A stretch of DNA of 64,000 bases from Chondrus crispus (GCF_000350225.1 NW_005178881.1:68739-132738), one strand, 5' to 3'; shown: positions 11,016 through 20,975, numbered from the stretch's first letter. The notes: generated by a model not told the origin, from the letters alone. Program-made: numbers and translations.

Positions 11016-12566
11016 GACCAGTTCACGGACGCGCTAACCTACGGTTACAATTGTACCGTGAATCGCATGATCGGTATGAAGCCGTTTGATCTTGTTTTAT
11101 CCCGGACACCGGCGCCGCTTTCCATCCAACAGAACCCTACACTGGAACAGGATGTCTCGCGGACGCAATATAAGCTCCGTTTCTTAACGTGGTTACGCGG
11201 GCTAATGTCAACAGCCCGCGACACGCTGCTCGCCGGTCAAGACCGCTATAAACGCGATTTCGACAAGAGATTGCGGACGCCGACACCGCACTACGCAATT
11301 GGTGATCAAGTCCTCATCGAGCGAGAGACATCCCTGCGAGTGGATGACAAGACGGATAAGGACCGGGTCAATAACAAGTTAGCCCCTCGAACGGAAGGGC
11401 CGTTTCCGGTGGTGGCCCTAGACGAGCATACAGTGACCATTGTCCGGACTACAGGCCTGAAAGATAGAGTCTCGAGAGACCGCATTGTGAAAGCTCCCCC
11501 ACTACGGACCATAACCGCCGACGCCGAACCCTCGTCACCTACGCCAACCGACGGCGACGCATCTACCTTCATCCCCGCCGAGGCACCTCCCCGCCCGCTG
11601 AGAGACGACCTCGGCACAAGTAACCCGGATATATCTCCGCCAAGGTCAACAGACCTTGAGGACCAAGACACTACTCGCGATAAGAACGAGATCGAAAACG
11701 CGACGCCGGGCGCGAAAGCAGCACGACCTTCAAGGTCGAAATCAATTATCCAGCCCAAAGGGGGCCCTCCTGCATCGGGATTACTGCACGCTCTCCGAGA
11801 CGGCACGCACGCCCGGGTCATTTCCCAATTGAGCAGGAGATCCGCTACTGTAGGCGAAGGATCCGTGTCTAAAGAGGGACTCCCTCCCCCACGGCTACAG
11901 TCACGGTTAGAGTCGCCTGGTCGCCGCGGCACGCATGCCCTGGAGAGGAGGTGTACCGGAACACGCCCCCGGCGAGCCACCGGCGCCCCGAACGGCGATA
12001 AGTCACCAAGCGAACGAACGCGTACCCTCACTGCTAGGCCACAGGACACGTGGACACGGGACCCGGGAAAAATTCGAAAGCAAATATCCCCGACCGAGCC
12101 CGCCGCACCGGCGGTGACCGCGGACTCCACTCGCTGCCCCAATGAGACGCCGTCGGGTACAGAGGAGATTGCCGGGAGGTACGTCGCTAAATTTGCGTCT
12201 ATGTGTACCTTCTGTCAACCCCTCCCCCTGTCCCCGGGGAGCCCTCCTCACCGGTCAACCGCGGTTGATTCCTCATATCAACACGCGTCAAACACGCCCG
12301 CTGAGGCGACGAAACGACCTCCTTCCCCTACAGAGGAGGCCCCACAGACCTACGTGGTTGAGGCGCTGACGGGGCACAAGCCGGGACCGGACGGGATACC
12401 ACTCTTCCGAGTCCGCTGGTACGGATACAACGTGGACGATGACACCTGGGAACCCGCAAATTACATCGATTACAATACCGTTGTGCGGTTTTGCAAGCGC
12501 AAGCGTCTCCCCACTCCGGAACTCCACTTATGGTTCACCCCGGACAGCGTGGGGGTCGACAACTAG
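11016..12566 (+). pseudogene. pol: Element D pol: integrase C-terminal region with chromodomain
   Basis: After the in-frame TGA the integrase continues (NCTVNRMIGMKPFDLVL) into the GPF/Y-like module (GPFPVVALDEHTV). A long Pro/Arg/Ser-rich linker of about 300 residues follows, and the protein ends with a chromodomain at about 12340-12500: YVVEALTGH, then FRVRWYGY, then DDTWEP and a closing helix. In chromoviruses this domain directs integration to modified histones. The linker is unusually long compared with typical chromoviral integrases, where the chromodomain follows the GPF/Y module closely. Stop TAG at 12564-12566. Confidence 0.88.
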
Positions 12567-13580
12567 CTCAAGCGCTCACCGTTTAGTTGTTGGTGTGGCA
12601 CCCCGTGTCCTCTCCTGACGACGGCCCTCACCCTTCCCCAGTCGCGGCAACCGCCACCTAGCGGTTACGGCAGCACCATTCCCCGGGGTCCGGGTGATCC
12701 GTTCCGTCCCGGACCCCATCGACCGCACACGGGCCCTCGTATCATAGCACGTCCGTCATCCGCCTTACGTGAGCCGAGAGCCGCAACGTCCTCGCTGGTC
12801 TGTCGGGAGGACGTCAAGTCTAACCAGTTGTACGCCCCCAACCGGCGTGGTCACGCCTCGCGACCCCCTTTTGGGTACCGCGCGCGACAACCCGGGATCC
12901 TGCACTAGGGCGGTCACGTCACTCCCCCTACCTCTACCGGCCGGCAACCCGCTGACGTTACGTGAAATCTGCGCTTCTCCGACCTTCCCGTCCTCGCCAG
13001 TGACGTCTCGCAGTCGCCGCTGTAGCGGCTGGCCGGAGTGACCCCCCCCGCAGTGTGTGTACTCTCTGGAGCCCGACACACGAGATAAGCGGGGGTCAAC
13101 GTTGCCGTGACCGTCATAGAGGGCTGACCCCGTCCCTGGTTTCGACCCCCCTGGCGGAGACATCCGTCACTCGCCATAATGAAAAAAAAGAGAGAGAACG
13201 AAAAAGGGAGCGATTTGTCGCGTCGTATACGAGTATCGCGGGAACACCGTTCCCGGAGTACTGTCGTTACGACGCTCGCCCGTGAGTCGGATTATCACAA
13301 GGGGAGACGCGGACCACCCTCCACGTACAGAGCCCATCGATATCAACGTCATTGACAACGACTCGGGCCCTCACGTCGTGCATCTCGGCCCCAACTTACC
13401 GCGCGCCGCTCCGCGTATCCGCGAACGTCTACAAAAGTCACTCCTGAGAAGAGAGGTCCCATTTATGGCTAACCATCACACCTCCCTCGGAGTATCTCCC
13501 CTCTTTCCCGACTCGTGGGTTACGCGCTACCCCGGGGTGCTCCTTTACGAGGACGCACACCCGCCACATACCACGACTCC
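12567..13580. other. Spacer between pol and the antisense ORF of element D
   Basis: About 1 kb with no credible gene. A GC-rich dyad (GGGGTCCGGG ... CCCGGACCCC, 12685-12717) lies 120 bases after the pol stop and could mark 3'-end formation. A + strand open frame at 13282-13953 mainly mirrors the antisense ORF and is not called. Confidence 0.6.
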
Positions 13581-15173
13581 TCATAAGTCGACGAGATCAT
13601 CCTCGACCCCGGTGACAGGAGCCACTGGTGCATCCGAAGGGATCGACCCCTCCTCAGAATGGAGGGGGTCCCCCGAGACCGTCGCCACCGCCGGAGCCGT
13701 CCCTCCCATCGGGGTGTCCACCACGACCGTGGTAACCCCCGCGTCCACCGCCGTCTTGAGGCGCTTCACTCCGGCCACAAACTCGGCGTTGCTCACTAAT
13801 TTCAAGAGTTCGTCCTCGGAGACGCCCAACTCGGCAAACATACGCCGCCGTACACCCGACTCCCCTTTCGAAGTCACCGATCGCGATTGCTCCCCAACTG
13901 TCGGGCTCTCGCCCCCCAGGGGAGCCTCCGGTCGTACCGGTCCGTCCGGCTGACTTGCCAAGTCTTGAACCTCGCGGGGTGCGTACGGCGCAACTACTGC
14001 CGTTGACACAGGGACCAGAGGCCCCTGCATTAATTCCGGTTGAAGGCTCTTAAACGACCCCGGGTCGAGCCGGATCCAATTACCGCCGTTCGGTTCGCCG
14101 GCGTCGTCTCGCCTTCCCGGGGATGCGTTCGCGCGATCAGAGCGATCGTAATGGTGGCCCTGACAATAAGGCACCCGTGGCCAGTCAACCCGGTCATGAA
14201 GATCGAGCAGCGTATTCAGCTGCTCGCAAACCCAAGCCCCACCAAGGACCCCTTCCAAGTCTAGCTTGCGCAACCATCGGACAATCATGGTCGGCAACAC
14301 GTATAACCGGCCGTCCAGCGATGACCAAATGAACCTTTTCGCCACGATAGCGATCCATTCGCTGAGGAAAATCATCCAACGCGGAGACTGCGGCGAGTCA
14401 TTCAGACTCAAGCCGAAATACACCAGACAAGGTGGGACCTCCGCAACGAAGTCCGCCGGGACTTCGTACTGCGAAAACGAATGCGGTATCTGAGGACACC
14501 GCTCATACCGAGAACGCGGCTCGAAGGTCGTCGCTTCGATCCACTCATAGGCGACAAACACGCCGAGAGCGTTGCGCATCCGACGCTCGTATTTGAGCTT
14601 GTCGTAATACCCGGGGTTGCTTTCCCGTTCTACGTACCTCTCGTAGCGAGGTGGGAGGATCGGCTTATCCCACGCCATGTATGCGATCCCCGGCTCCTCA
14701 ACTCGTTCTGGTAGATGATCTAACAATCGCCGCAGATTGGCGACGAAACCGCGATCGCCCTCTGTACGATACGCTCACGTATCAAAGTCCCATTCTACGG
14801 GAATTGGGCGATTGCACGGCGTCCTCGACAGCCGACGAACCAACGACGATATGTATCTCTGACGTCGATCACGCCCAATACGGCGGTATTTCGGCCAGAC
14901 ATGCTCGCCGTCCACCACGAGACGGTAGCAAAAATCGCGTGACCATACAGCTCGTAGGCTGAGACCCCCGGGGAGAGCACCGGTCACATCCGCGTACGAC
15001 CGCACGAGATGTGTGTCCCGTAACCCCTCGGGAGCAAGGAATGGAGCCCGTTCGAATAGCAAGGGATCGTCGGACATGCCCTTGCCACGCAGCAATCGAG
15101 GTGACGGCCACCCCCGCAACTCTACCTCCTCCGTGTCCCCCGCATCCCCGTAGGGGTTGCGGAACCGATCCAT
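13581..15173 (-). CDS. Antisense ORF X, copy 1 (accessory gene of element D, one internal stop)
   Basis: This frame on the minus strand spans 531 codons from an ATG at 15173 to a stop at 13581, interrupted once by TGA at 14775-14777 with homologous sequence on both sides. It encodes a protein of unknown function. Its central part matches two other copies in the window (16675-16973 and 17937-18971): shared features are F-V-A-Y, S-Q-Y-E-V, L-x-Y-(F/Y)-G, W-x-x-F-L-(S/T)-E-W and a Leu-rich LGG segment. The C-terminal third is Pro/Gly/Ser/Val-rich and looks disordered. It starts about 290 bases inside the 3' LTR boundary, so an antisense promoter in or near the LTR is possible. No known domain, signal peptide or membrane segment was recognised. 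Matching position and strand in element A argue against a chance frame. Confidence 0.7.
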
Positions 15174-15450
15174 CGTCGCCGCGCCGACCCGGGCAAGACG
15201 CCTCTCCGATGACAACTCGTTCTGTCCCGCGTACCGTGACAGCGTGGACTGCGCGGAGGAAACTACAAGAGGAAGGCGAAGACAAACCGGCCGCGCTAGA
15301 TGGAAAGTTGGAATACTGAGGAAGACCGCCTCCGACAAGCTGGCTTGCAGAAACACACGCTTTCAGTTTACCCGCGGCCGCTGGTCCAAAAACCCCGATA
15401 ATTCGGCGATGATTTCTACAGTACCTGCACGCGGGGACGCGTGGTTCTCT

Positions 15451-15461
15451 AAGAAGGGGGA
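15451..15461 (+). other. Polypurine tract of element D
   Basis: AAGAAGGGGGA lies two bases before the 3' LTR, in the position of the plus-strand primer. Confidence 0.75.
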
Positions 15462-15463
15462 TC

Positions 15464-16112
15464 TGTAGTGCACTGTACTCGGTACCGGGACAGCTGTCCT
15501 AATCTCGCCAAAATCGCGCTCGCCACCACCACGTGTACCACGGGTACACGTGGACTCCTGTCTCTCTGCCGGACCATACCGGTGGACACGTGTGAGCCCT
15601 CTGCCACCTGTCGGGTCTATAGGGGCCGTTACTTGGTCCCCTCGGGGCTACACCCGTTATATTCTAGTTACTCTAATTTACAGTATAATTTAGCTTCGCC
15701 ATGACGGCGACGGGGACTATATAGTCAACCCGATGATGATCAAAGTAAAGAGGCACGAAGCCTCGGGTCTTTTACCTTGGTTTCTGGATTCCAGGTTGTA
15801 GCCTCGACTCGGTACTGGCTCGCCCATACCGACCGAGCCATCTACACCCCTGGAATCCCAACTGCCTTCCCCGCGCGCGTCGACCCCAACCGCGCGAGCG
15901 CTACGTTAATTACTGTGCTGTCCGTTCTGTTAGTTCTGTTTTTCCTTTAATTCATCTTCTTTATTGCTGACTACGTTGCTACTTTCCTACCGCGCAAGCC
16001 GCGCCCGGATCCCGGTTCCGGTCATCCACCGGGTGGTCTCCCGAATTTCCTTACGCGTCCGAACGCGCGTCGCTCTGCCTACAGCCGCCACCCGTGGCTG
16101 TAGTGCACGACA
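15464..16112 (+). repeat. 3' LTR of element D
   Basis: 649 bp, 648 identical to the 5' LTR by reading both through. The only difference is G at 15622 against A at 4910. The element is followed by the duplicated target ACGAC (16113-16117). Confidence 0.95.
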
Positions 16113-16123
16113 ACGACAGCGGT
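16113..16123 (+). repeat. End of the solo LTR of family d plus its target duplication
   Basis: ACGACA is the final 6 bases of the interrupted solo LTR that starts at 4105 (its ACGAC doubles as the target copy of element D). GCGGT (16119-16123) is the second copy of the target seen at 4100-4104. Confidence 0.8.
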
Positions 16124-16664
16124 TGGAACGGATAAACCCGAAGACACCGCCGCCCCAGAGGAGGACCCCAACGCCTGGCAGGAGGACGTCCACATCGGTG
16201 CCGAGGTCGAGGAGGTACGCTCGGAGGTCCTCGAGGTACTGTCCGAATTCAAGGGGATGTGGACCGGCCAGCTGGGAAAAATCGGGGCCACGAAGCACCG
16301 CATTGAGCTCAAGCCCGGTGCTCGCCCGATTTACCAGGCGCCTTACCGCGCCGGACCAACCGCACGGGAAAAAGAGAAAACGGAGATCGACCGCATGCTC
16401 CGGGCAGGGGTAATCGAACCCGCCACGGCCGAATGGGCAAGCCCGGTGGTATTCGTCCCTAAAAAGGATGGTACCATGCGGTTCTGTGTCGACTACAGAA
16501 AGCTCAACGCAGTCACCGTTCGGGATTCCTATCCGCTGCCGAGGATGGACGAGTGCATGGATTCCCTCGGCGACGCTACTGTCTTTACCACGCTGGATTT
16601 TAACAGCGGGTATTGGCAAGTAGAAATCGCGGAGGAGGACCGCGGCAAAACGACGTTCGCGTAG
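16119..16664 (+). pseudogene. pol: Element A reverse transcriptase, N-terminal half
   Basis: Frame of the element A protease/linker resumes here and continues into RT: ELKPGARPIYQAPYRAG, the KKDGTMRFCVDYRKLN block, the PLPRMDECMDSLGDA block and DFNSGYWQVEIAEEDRGKTTF. It is closely related to, but clearly distinct from, the RT of element D. The match stops abruptly at TTF (about 16660) and a TAG follows at 16662-16664. The catalytic YLDD box, RNase H, integrase and chromodomain are all missing, and antisense ORF X sequence begins within about 15 bases. This is an internal deletion of element A. Confidence 0.85.
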
Positions 16665-16674
16665 TCGGGAGAAC

Positions 16675-16973
16675 GATGGACGTCGCTTCGTAAAAGAGCG
16701 TGATGAATTGAAGGCGGGAACATTATCCCACTCGACCTGTGCAATTTTGTCAAGCAGTGAGTGTAACACAATGTCGGAATCCACCCCACCTAGAGGGATT
16801 GAATAATCCAGCCGACGCATGAGCTCAACAAGCTTCGGGGGCAGAAACCACAACCGCCAACAATCATACGCTTCCCACAGCATGTTGGCGGCAACTTTTA
16901 CACGCCACTCAGTAAGAAACACAACCCACAGGCCGTGACGGGGATCATTTACATTGCTCCCGAAGTAGGTGAG
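16675..16973 (-). pseudogene. Antisense ORF X, copy 2 (fragment, in element A)
   Basis: On the minus strand the sequence reads LTYFG, then HGLWVVFLTEW, a VAANMLWEAYDCWRLWFLPP segment and a Leu-rich region ending LGG, matching the middle of ORF X copy 1. Its upstream part is cut at 16974 by an LTR of family b, and its downstream part ends at the deletion junction with the RT near 16665-16675. It has the same strand relation to element A as copy 1 has to element D, so the antisense gene belonged to element A as well. Confidence 0.7.
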
Positions 16974-17916
16974 TGTAGTGCAATGCGCCTGTCAGGCAGA
17001 GACCAAGGTCCGACGGTCCAACACAAACAACAACAACAAAAACAACAACTGCCAAAGGCACAGCGCTACGGAGTGTGCGAAGCTCCCTGTCCTCTTTAAG
17101 CGGGTTTGCGGCCCGCAGTAGCTCGGATCCCTGATAGGGGGGCAAAGAGAAGGGCCCAGCCCGGGATCGGTAAATGGTGGTAGAGTCTTGTAAAGGCAAC
17201 TGGTCGACGAGTTCGGAGGGGTGTCTAGGTAAACCTGGTCCGATAGGTCGTAAATCCAATGCTCGTAGAGCGCCTTGTACACCTTATACCCTTGATAAGG
17301 TCTTCGACGGGGACGTCGCAACGTAGCCCGTCGGGAAAGAAGAAAACATAGCAGCGCTACACCGTCGTACTGCCCGATGGCAAAGTACCGACACCGGATC
17401 GGTCGCAACCAGATTCCGATGGAACCAAGTCTGAGAAAAGCACCACTGGTGCACCAACACAGAAGCCCGATGACTAATGACGTCACGTTGCGGATCGCAA
17501 TCCTACAATGTGGGACCAACTCAAGATTAAGGGAAATTAGGATAGGGAAATAAAGGAAAATTGATAAGGAAAAAGGGGACCCCCGAGCGCAAAGGATACC
17601 GTAGGCTAGAGTAGAATGGAACGTCTTGTAAAAGACGGACTTCGACCAAGGCGATATCAAACTCTGGCAACTCGGGTTACCTTTACTGACTCGTGCGTCA
17701 GAGGGCTAAGGTATATATCGCTCTGCCGGAGCCACTACAGTAGCTCTCGGCGCTAAATCCTAAATCTAATCTAAATGTTAGGTAATTAATTGATAACTAA
17801 TTAAAACTAAATATAAATAATACATTAATAGCGTGATCCATTTCACCCTTGTGTCCCCCAACCCGGACTGCAGTACCCCCCTTGATCCCCTTTTCCAGGC
17901 CGGGTATTGAACTACA
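16974..17916 (+). mobile_element. LTR, family b copy 2 (943 bp)
   Basis: It begins TGTAGTGCAATGCG and ends TATTGAACTACA, the same inverted ends as the copy at 1146-2271 with one mismatch. A TATATAT box lies near 17710 and AT-rich sequence near 17780-17825, orientation +. It interrupts ORF X copy 2. No 5-bp duplication is seen: GTGAG-like sequence precedes it and TATCC follows, so its right side has been rearranged. Confidence 0.75.
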
Positions 17917-17936
17917 TATCCCCCTTCTGAGCGCTC

Positions 17937-18971
17937 TTGCGCAGCGGCTTCACTCCCTGGCTTCCCAACTTCTTTTTCCCTTCCGACCGACGGTCGCCGC
18001 GTGCGGAAGAGCAAGACGAAACTATCCCTTCTTCTCCGTCGGAGCGCTCGGACGAGAGCCCCGCTCGTAAGCGTCCGGGTGTAGGCTTTTCTCGCAAGCC
18101 TGATATGTCCAGGGGCCTTCCATCCATACCCCGTCTACCCCCTGTTACCAACCCTACCGAACCAGCCTTCCATCCGGACTACCATTTCTCTTGGGTAGCC
18201 GCCGTCATCCTTCGCTCGAGGAGCTGCAGAACAAAACCATGCGTGATAACGCATCTCTATTCGCTTCTGCTCAATTGTTCTCCTCTGTGGGCATACGCGA
18301 CCTTGACGGCATCGAAAACAATTTTGCCGGCGACGCGGGCATGTTGCCCGGCAACCACCCTTTGCAGGCCCTACACACCTTTGATTGGCGCACCCGCATC
18401 GCTATACCCACCTCCATCCTACGTCACTCCTCCCCGCGCGGTCGCTCTTCCTTATCCCTGCGCCTCATGGACGCGGTGCTCGCTCGGGTCGAGATTCCAA
18501 TGGCCGACGCCCTCATACCTTCATGTTACCACTGCGACACTGCGCAATGTCGTGCGGAGGGCGAACGAATCTATCTCGAAAAGCTCATCGACTGCACCTT
18601 CGGTGACCCCGTGTGCGAGGCGGACCGACTGTGGCGCAACCAACGCACCGTTACGACCGACGCCATGTTTTGGACCCAAGCCATTCTTCCCACAAACTTT
18701 CGCCATACAAAGCGCGGGGGTATTTTCTTTTTCCAAAATACTGTACGCTTTGAACGTCGGGTCCGATCCGACACTGGGTACTTCGTGGCGTACCAGATGG
18801 TTGAGGCCCGTGAAATTTCCAGACAGCACTACACCAATCGATACCAGCGAACCCCTTCTTGGTGGAGTCAATACGAGGTATGTCAGGGTTTCTGGGCTGA
18901 GTTAGGACCCGTCCTGACTTATTATGGCAGTCATTTACGCGATCCGGAGCACGGGCTGTGGACTGTGTTTC
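17937..18971 (+). pseudogene. Antisense ORF X, copy 3 (truncated, frameshifted)
   Basis: A + strand relative of ORF X. The part from ATG 18239 is open for 245 codons and contains GIRD, G-x-LPG, F-V-A-Y, W-SQYEV, LTYYG and HGLWTVFL in the same order as copies 1 and 2. The upstream 300 bases encode a compatible Ser/Pro/Arg-rich N-terminus in another frame, so a frameshift lies near 18185. The 3' end is cut at 18971 by an inverted LTR of family b. It lies between two inverted LTRs of that family. Confidence 0.65.
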
Positions 18972-20025
18972 TGTAGTCCAATACGCACCTGACGAGGGGG
19001 GTGAAAAGAAGTGAAAAAAGAAACAAAATTGAATACTATAGTCCGGGTTTGGGGGACACACGTGTGCGACGAAGCGCACGATTATTTTAATTATTTAATT
19101 TAATTACTAATTAAATCTAGAATCTAGAGCCGGGAGCTACTGTACTCGCCCCGCCGGGGCTCTATATAACTTAGCCCTTTGACCGACCAAGTCAATAAAC
19201 CAACCCGAGTTGCCGGAGTTGAATGTCGCCTTGGTCGAAGTCCGTCTCTACCAAGACGCTCCCTTTTACCTAAGCCTACGGCATCCTTCAGCGCTCGGGG
19301 GTCCCATTCCCTTTTCCTTTATTTCCCAATCGAACCCGAGTTGCCAGAGTTTGATATCGCCTTGGTCGAAGTCCGTCTTTTACAAGACATTCCATTCTAC
19401 TCTAGCCTACGGTATCCTTTGCGCTCGGGGGTCCCCTTTTTCCTTATCAATTTTCCTTTATTTCCCTATCCTAATTTCCCTTAATCTTGAGTTGGTCCCA
19501 CCTTGTAGGACTGCGATCCGCAACGTGACGTCATTAGTCATCGGGCTTCTGTGTTGGTGCACCAGTGGTGCTTTTCTCAGACTTGGTTCCATCGGAATCT
19601 GGTTGCGACCGATCCGGTGTCGGTACTTTGCCATCGGGCAGTACGACGGTGTAGCGCTGCTATGTTTTCTTCTTTCCCGACGGGCTACGTTGCGACGTCC
19701 CCGTCGAAGACCTTATCAAGGGTATAAGGTGTACAAGGCGCTCTACGAGCATTGGATTTACGACCTATCGGACCAGGTTTACCTAGACACCCCTCCGAAC
19801 TCGTCGACCAGTTGCCTTTACAAGACTCTACCACCATTTACCGATCCCGGGCTGGGCCCTTCTCCTTGCCCCCCCCTTATCAGGGATCCGAGCTACTGCG
19901 GGCCGCAAACCCGCTTAAAGAGGACAGGGAGCTTCGCACACTCCGTAGCGCTGTGCCGTTGGCAGTTGTTGTTTGTGTTGGACCGTCGGACCTTGGTCTC
20001 TGCCTGACAGTCGCATTGCACTACA
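18972..20025 (-). mobile_element. LTR, family b copy 3 (1054 bp, inverted)
   Basis: It begins TGTAGTCCAATACGCACCTG and ends GCATTGCACTACA. Read on the minus strand it aligns with the copies at 1146-2271 and 16974-17916, including the TATATA core near 19165. It contains an internal tandem duplication of about 130 bp (units starting near 19203 and 19338, each with the string GCCTTGGTCGAAGTCCGTCT) that explains its different length. No matching 5-bp target duplication flanks it (GTTTC on the left, GCCAA on the right). Confidence 0.75.
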
Positions 20026-20115
20026 GCCAACGGACAAAAGAAACATGTGTGGGTTCAATCGAGGACGTTCCTGTCACTTTCAAACGTACTGTTACTTCAC
20101 TTAACCTTTTAGTGT

Positions 20116-20165
20116 CTACTCTACGGCGAAAAAAGATTAATTAATCTCTTTTCGCCGTAGAGTAG
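20116..20165. repeat. 50-bp palindrome, 25-bp arms, no loop
   Basis: Left arm 20116-20140 begins CTACTCTACGGCGAAAA and the right arm 20141-20165 is its reverse complement with one mismatch. It is AT-rich at the centre (ATTAATTAAT). Confidence 0.9.
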
Positions 20166-20167
20166 GC

Positions 20168-20237
20168 ATGAGGATTGATTAATCTTTTTTCGAGGATTAC
20201 ATAAAAAATCCTCGAAAACAGATTAATCAATCCTCAT
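20168..20237. repeat. Two-step palindrome directly after the first
   Basis: Outer arms ATGAGGATTGATTAATCT (20168-20185) and its exact reverse complement (20220-20237) enclose a second inverted repeat TTTTCGAGGATT / AATCCTCGAAAA around an 8-base AT loop. Confidence 0.9.
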
Positions 20238-20289
20238 ACCCAGGTTGTTTTGGCTGCCCCTTTGCTGTTGATTAGTTGTCTCCTCCGTG

Positions 20290-20975
20290 GCACGTAGTGC
20301 AGTGAATGTTGAAACAGTTCCTTCCCGATGCAGTGTCGCATTAGAATACATCAGCTGCACATTCTGAGCATGTTTTCGTTGTGCGATGCTTCTTGCACAT
20401 CTTGTAGACGTGTTGAATTCCGTGGATAGATAGATAACAGTTGTCCCGTTTCAGTGCCTCTTTGTCTTCTTCGTTGGTGTCAAGTGGATAACAACACCTG
20501 CCGACGGATAAAGAGTGGTCGGAACAACGTTTGGTCCCGGATTGTTGCTACGGAAGCCAACAGTGTCGTACGCAATATGAACGAGCTCGTAAGCGAGCTG
20601 CTCATAGAAAGCCCTTTGCTTCGTAGAGTGACCGCCTGGACTAACACGGTGTAGTAGCAACCACCTGTCTGTTACTTCTATTCCAAGAAAACCCATATTG
20701 ATCCGTCTGGACCAAACCATGGTCACAAACTTGCTCTCAAAAGCCGCAGTCCAAGCCTCTGTTGCATCACATTTGTAATTTCTTGAAGCGTAGAAGCGTC
20801 TGTTTGGAAATTTGGCATAGACCCCTCCAGAACTGCATTTACGCTGGTCCAAGTGTACCGTCATTGTCCTCATTTTACCCCTAAGCATAGTGTCTTCAGT
20901 GTTAAACTTATCCAAGAACCTGTAGTCCATTGGCCGCAGGTCTAAAGTGGTGAATGATGCCTGAATAGTGCCCAT
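20290..20975 (-). pseudogene. Decayed transposase C-terminal region, possibly PiggyBac-like
   Basis: On the minus strand 20975-20451 is open for 174 codons. It includes a VWSRRINMGFLGIEVTDRW segment followed by FYEQLAYELV, and after a stop the reading continues with a Cys-rich tail (CKKHRTTKTCSEC ... C ... HCTTC). A helical region before a terminal zinc-ribbon-like domain is what the end of PiggyBac-type (DDE_Tnp_1_7) transposases looks like. No catalytic Asp residues are seen in this piece. It may instead be the tail of the DDE transposase fragment that precedes it on the same strand. Family assignment is tentative. Confidence 0.4.

Larger units (their letters stand above)
4752..16112 (+). 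mobile_element. Element D: full-length Ty3/gypsy chromovirus-like retrotransposon with antisense ORF
   Basis: An 11.36-kb element is bounded by two 649-bp LTRs that differ at a single base (4910 versus 15622) and flanked by the 5-bp duplication ACGAC (4747-4751, 16113-16117). Order on the + strand: LTR, primer-binding site, gag, protease, RT, RNase H, integrase, chromodomain, about 1 kb of spacer, antisense ORF, polypurine tract, LTR. The order RT-RNase H-integrase and the terminal chromodomain place it in Ty3/gypsy, chromovirus-like. The near-identical LTRs indicate a recent insertion, yet pol carries two frameshifts, three in-frame stops and a changed integrase catalytic residue, so this copy is not autonomous. 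Confidence 0.95.

Noticed and set aside
13282-13953. 223-codon + strand frame in element D
   Set aside because: Much of it is the complement of the conserved ORF X and the rest has no motif.
19210-20007. 265-codon + strand frame inside the inverted LTR
   Set aside because: It is the antisense of an LTR and includes its promoter and tandem duplication; the same frame is shorter or broken in the other copies.
16974-20025. The two family b LTRs as the ends of one retrotransposon
   Set aside because: They are in opposite orientation and the sequence between them has no gag or pol.
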